Assembly (NCBI RefSeq): GCF_021134715.1
Contig: NC_060026.1
Location: 186,001-250,000 of the forward strand
From: Daphnia pulex
Lineage: Eukaryota > Arthropoda > Branchiopoda > Diplostraca > Daphniidae
Direction: 5' to 3'
Length of the DNA stretch: 64,000 nucleotides
Positions 63,496-64,000 of this stretch are shown here, one piece after another (within the stretch, counting starts at the first letter, position 1; each line of letters starts with the position of its first letter). Made by a program: the position numbers and the translations under genes. Under the pieces are notes generated by a model that was not told the DNA's origin, made no database searches, and saw nothing but the letters and a program-made list of their open reading frames with translations.

Positions 63496-63999
63496 TTACG
63501 AAATTTTGGCCAATATGTATTCCTCAATGTCACCCAACAAAGATGGACATTCCTGTTCCACCATTTTCCATTTGTCTATCGCCATCACCCGTTCTTTGTG
63601 TCGCCGGAAGTAGACGGCCGCTTCTTCCTTTAATTTCGCCAAATTGGGGAAATCGGCCTGAAGGAGAAGTTCGAGACAGTTGACGGGAGTCATTTTGTAG
63701 AGGAGAAACAGTTCGCACTTGTCCTTGAGTTGATCCAGCAGATATTTATCCGCCGCGATGAACAGGGCGACGGCCATCGTTTCCATGGTCTCTAAACTCA
63801 GTCGGCCCGTGTAGATGAAGCGCAGCAGCTGCTGGAACACGTCCGGCTCGACATCTTTGATTTCAATTTCGTTGCTCAACTTTTCTTTGGTCTCGTGCTT
63901 GAACATGGCCGCAAACACTTGGCATCTGGTCACTAAAATGAGTTTGTGGGCGGGAAATGGGCGGCCTCCGATTTTGAAAATGACGTCGCTGTTCTCCAT
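63496..63999 (-). CDS. BTB/POZ protein copy 2, N terminus outside the window
   Basis: A 167-codon frame nearly identical to 51021-51524: only a few residues differ (AIDKWKM for ATDKWKL; IEEYIL for IQECIL). It covers the BTB domain from MENSDVIFKIGGRPFP to the end. The upstream MATH part is cut by the window edge, so it cannot be told whether this copy has the in-frame stop. The 3' flank (63251 on) is duplicated too. Confidence 0.8.
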   Translation of the reverse strand: MENSDVIFKIGGRPFPAHKLILVTRCQVFAAMFKHETKEKLSNEIEIKDVEPDVFQQLLRFIYTGRLSLETMETMAVALFIAADKYLLDQLKDKCELFLLYKMTPVNCLELLLQADFPNLAKLKEEAAVYFRRHKERVMAIDKWKMVEQECPSLLGDIEEYILAKIS

Positions 64000-64000
64000 A

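Overview
The window looks like nuclear DNA of a small arthropod genome, most likely a branchiopod crustacean such as Daphnia. Introns are mostly 60-180 bp with GT-AG ends, and genes are closely packed on both strands. The gene content fits: trypsin-like protease, VEGFR/PDGFR-like receptor kinase, an 18-cysteine metallothionein, MATH-BTB, ankyrin and ApoL-like families. The species call is inference. Exon joins were read by eye from splice signals and checked by frame: every multi-exon gene reported as complete sums to a multiple of three.

Layout. 1-231: last two exons of a serine-protease homologue. 232-4187: mostly empty, with one possible Cys-rich terminal exon. 4188-6979: an ankyrin gene (A) whose 5' UTR and start exon is triplicated; its N-terminal domain resembles a permuted papain-like fold (LRAT/PPPDE type). 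7241-7416: a palindromic element. 7814-15414 (minus): a complete ten-exon HOIL-1/RBCK1-like RBR ubiquitin ligase of 2062 aa. 17719-22207 (plus): a complete 16-exon receptor tyrosine kinase. 22650-23819 (plus): a RluA/RPUSD-type pseudouridine synthase. 23900-25730 (minus): RIO kinase 2. 28737-42373 (plus): one giant nine-coding-exon gene for a 4334-aa protein with a complete SecA-like DEAD motor, a collagen-like segment and a TPR. 44343-45997 (plus): splicing factor PRPF38B. 46353-46716 (minus): metallothionein. 48022-48304 (minus): a small secreted propeptide. 49035-50154 (minus): RNase T2. 51021-52031 (minus): a MATH-BTB gene split by an in-frame stop. 54492-55688 (minus): ankyrin gene B, a paralogue of A. 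57592-60081 (minus): a 600-aa AIG1-like GTPase fused to an ApoL-like hydrophobic domain. The end holds duplicated debris and a second BTB copy cut by the window edge.

The housekeeping genes (RIOK2, PRPF38B, RPUSD, RNase T2) are interleaved with large, lineage-specific genes. The strongest candidates for something undescribed are the SecA-like giant protein, the GTPase-ApoL fusion and the two ankyrin/papain-like proteins. GTPases and ApoL proteins act together in vertebrate cell-autonomous defence, and the HOIL-1-like ligase belongs to linear-ubiquitin/NF-kB signalling. A link to intracellular immunity is therefore a reasonable but untested inference. Segmental duplication (50.8-54.5 kb against 60.4-64 kb) and internal tandem repeats show that the right-hand part of the window is evolving fast.
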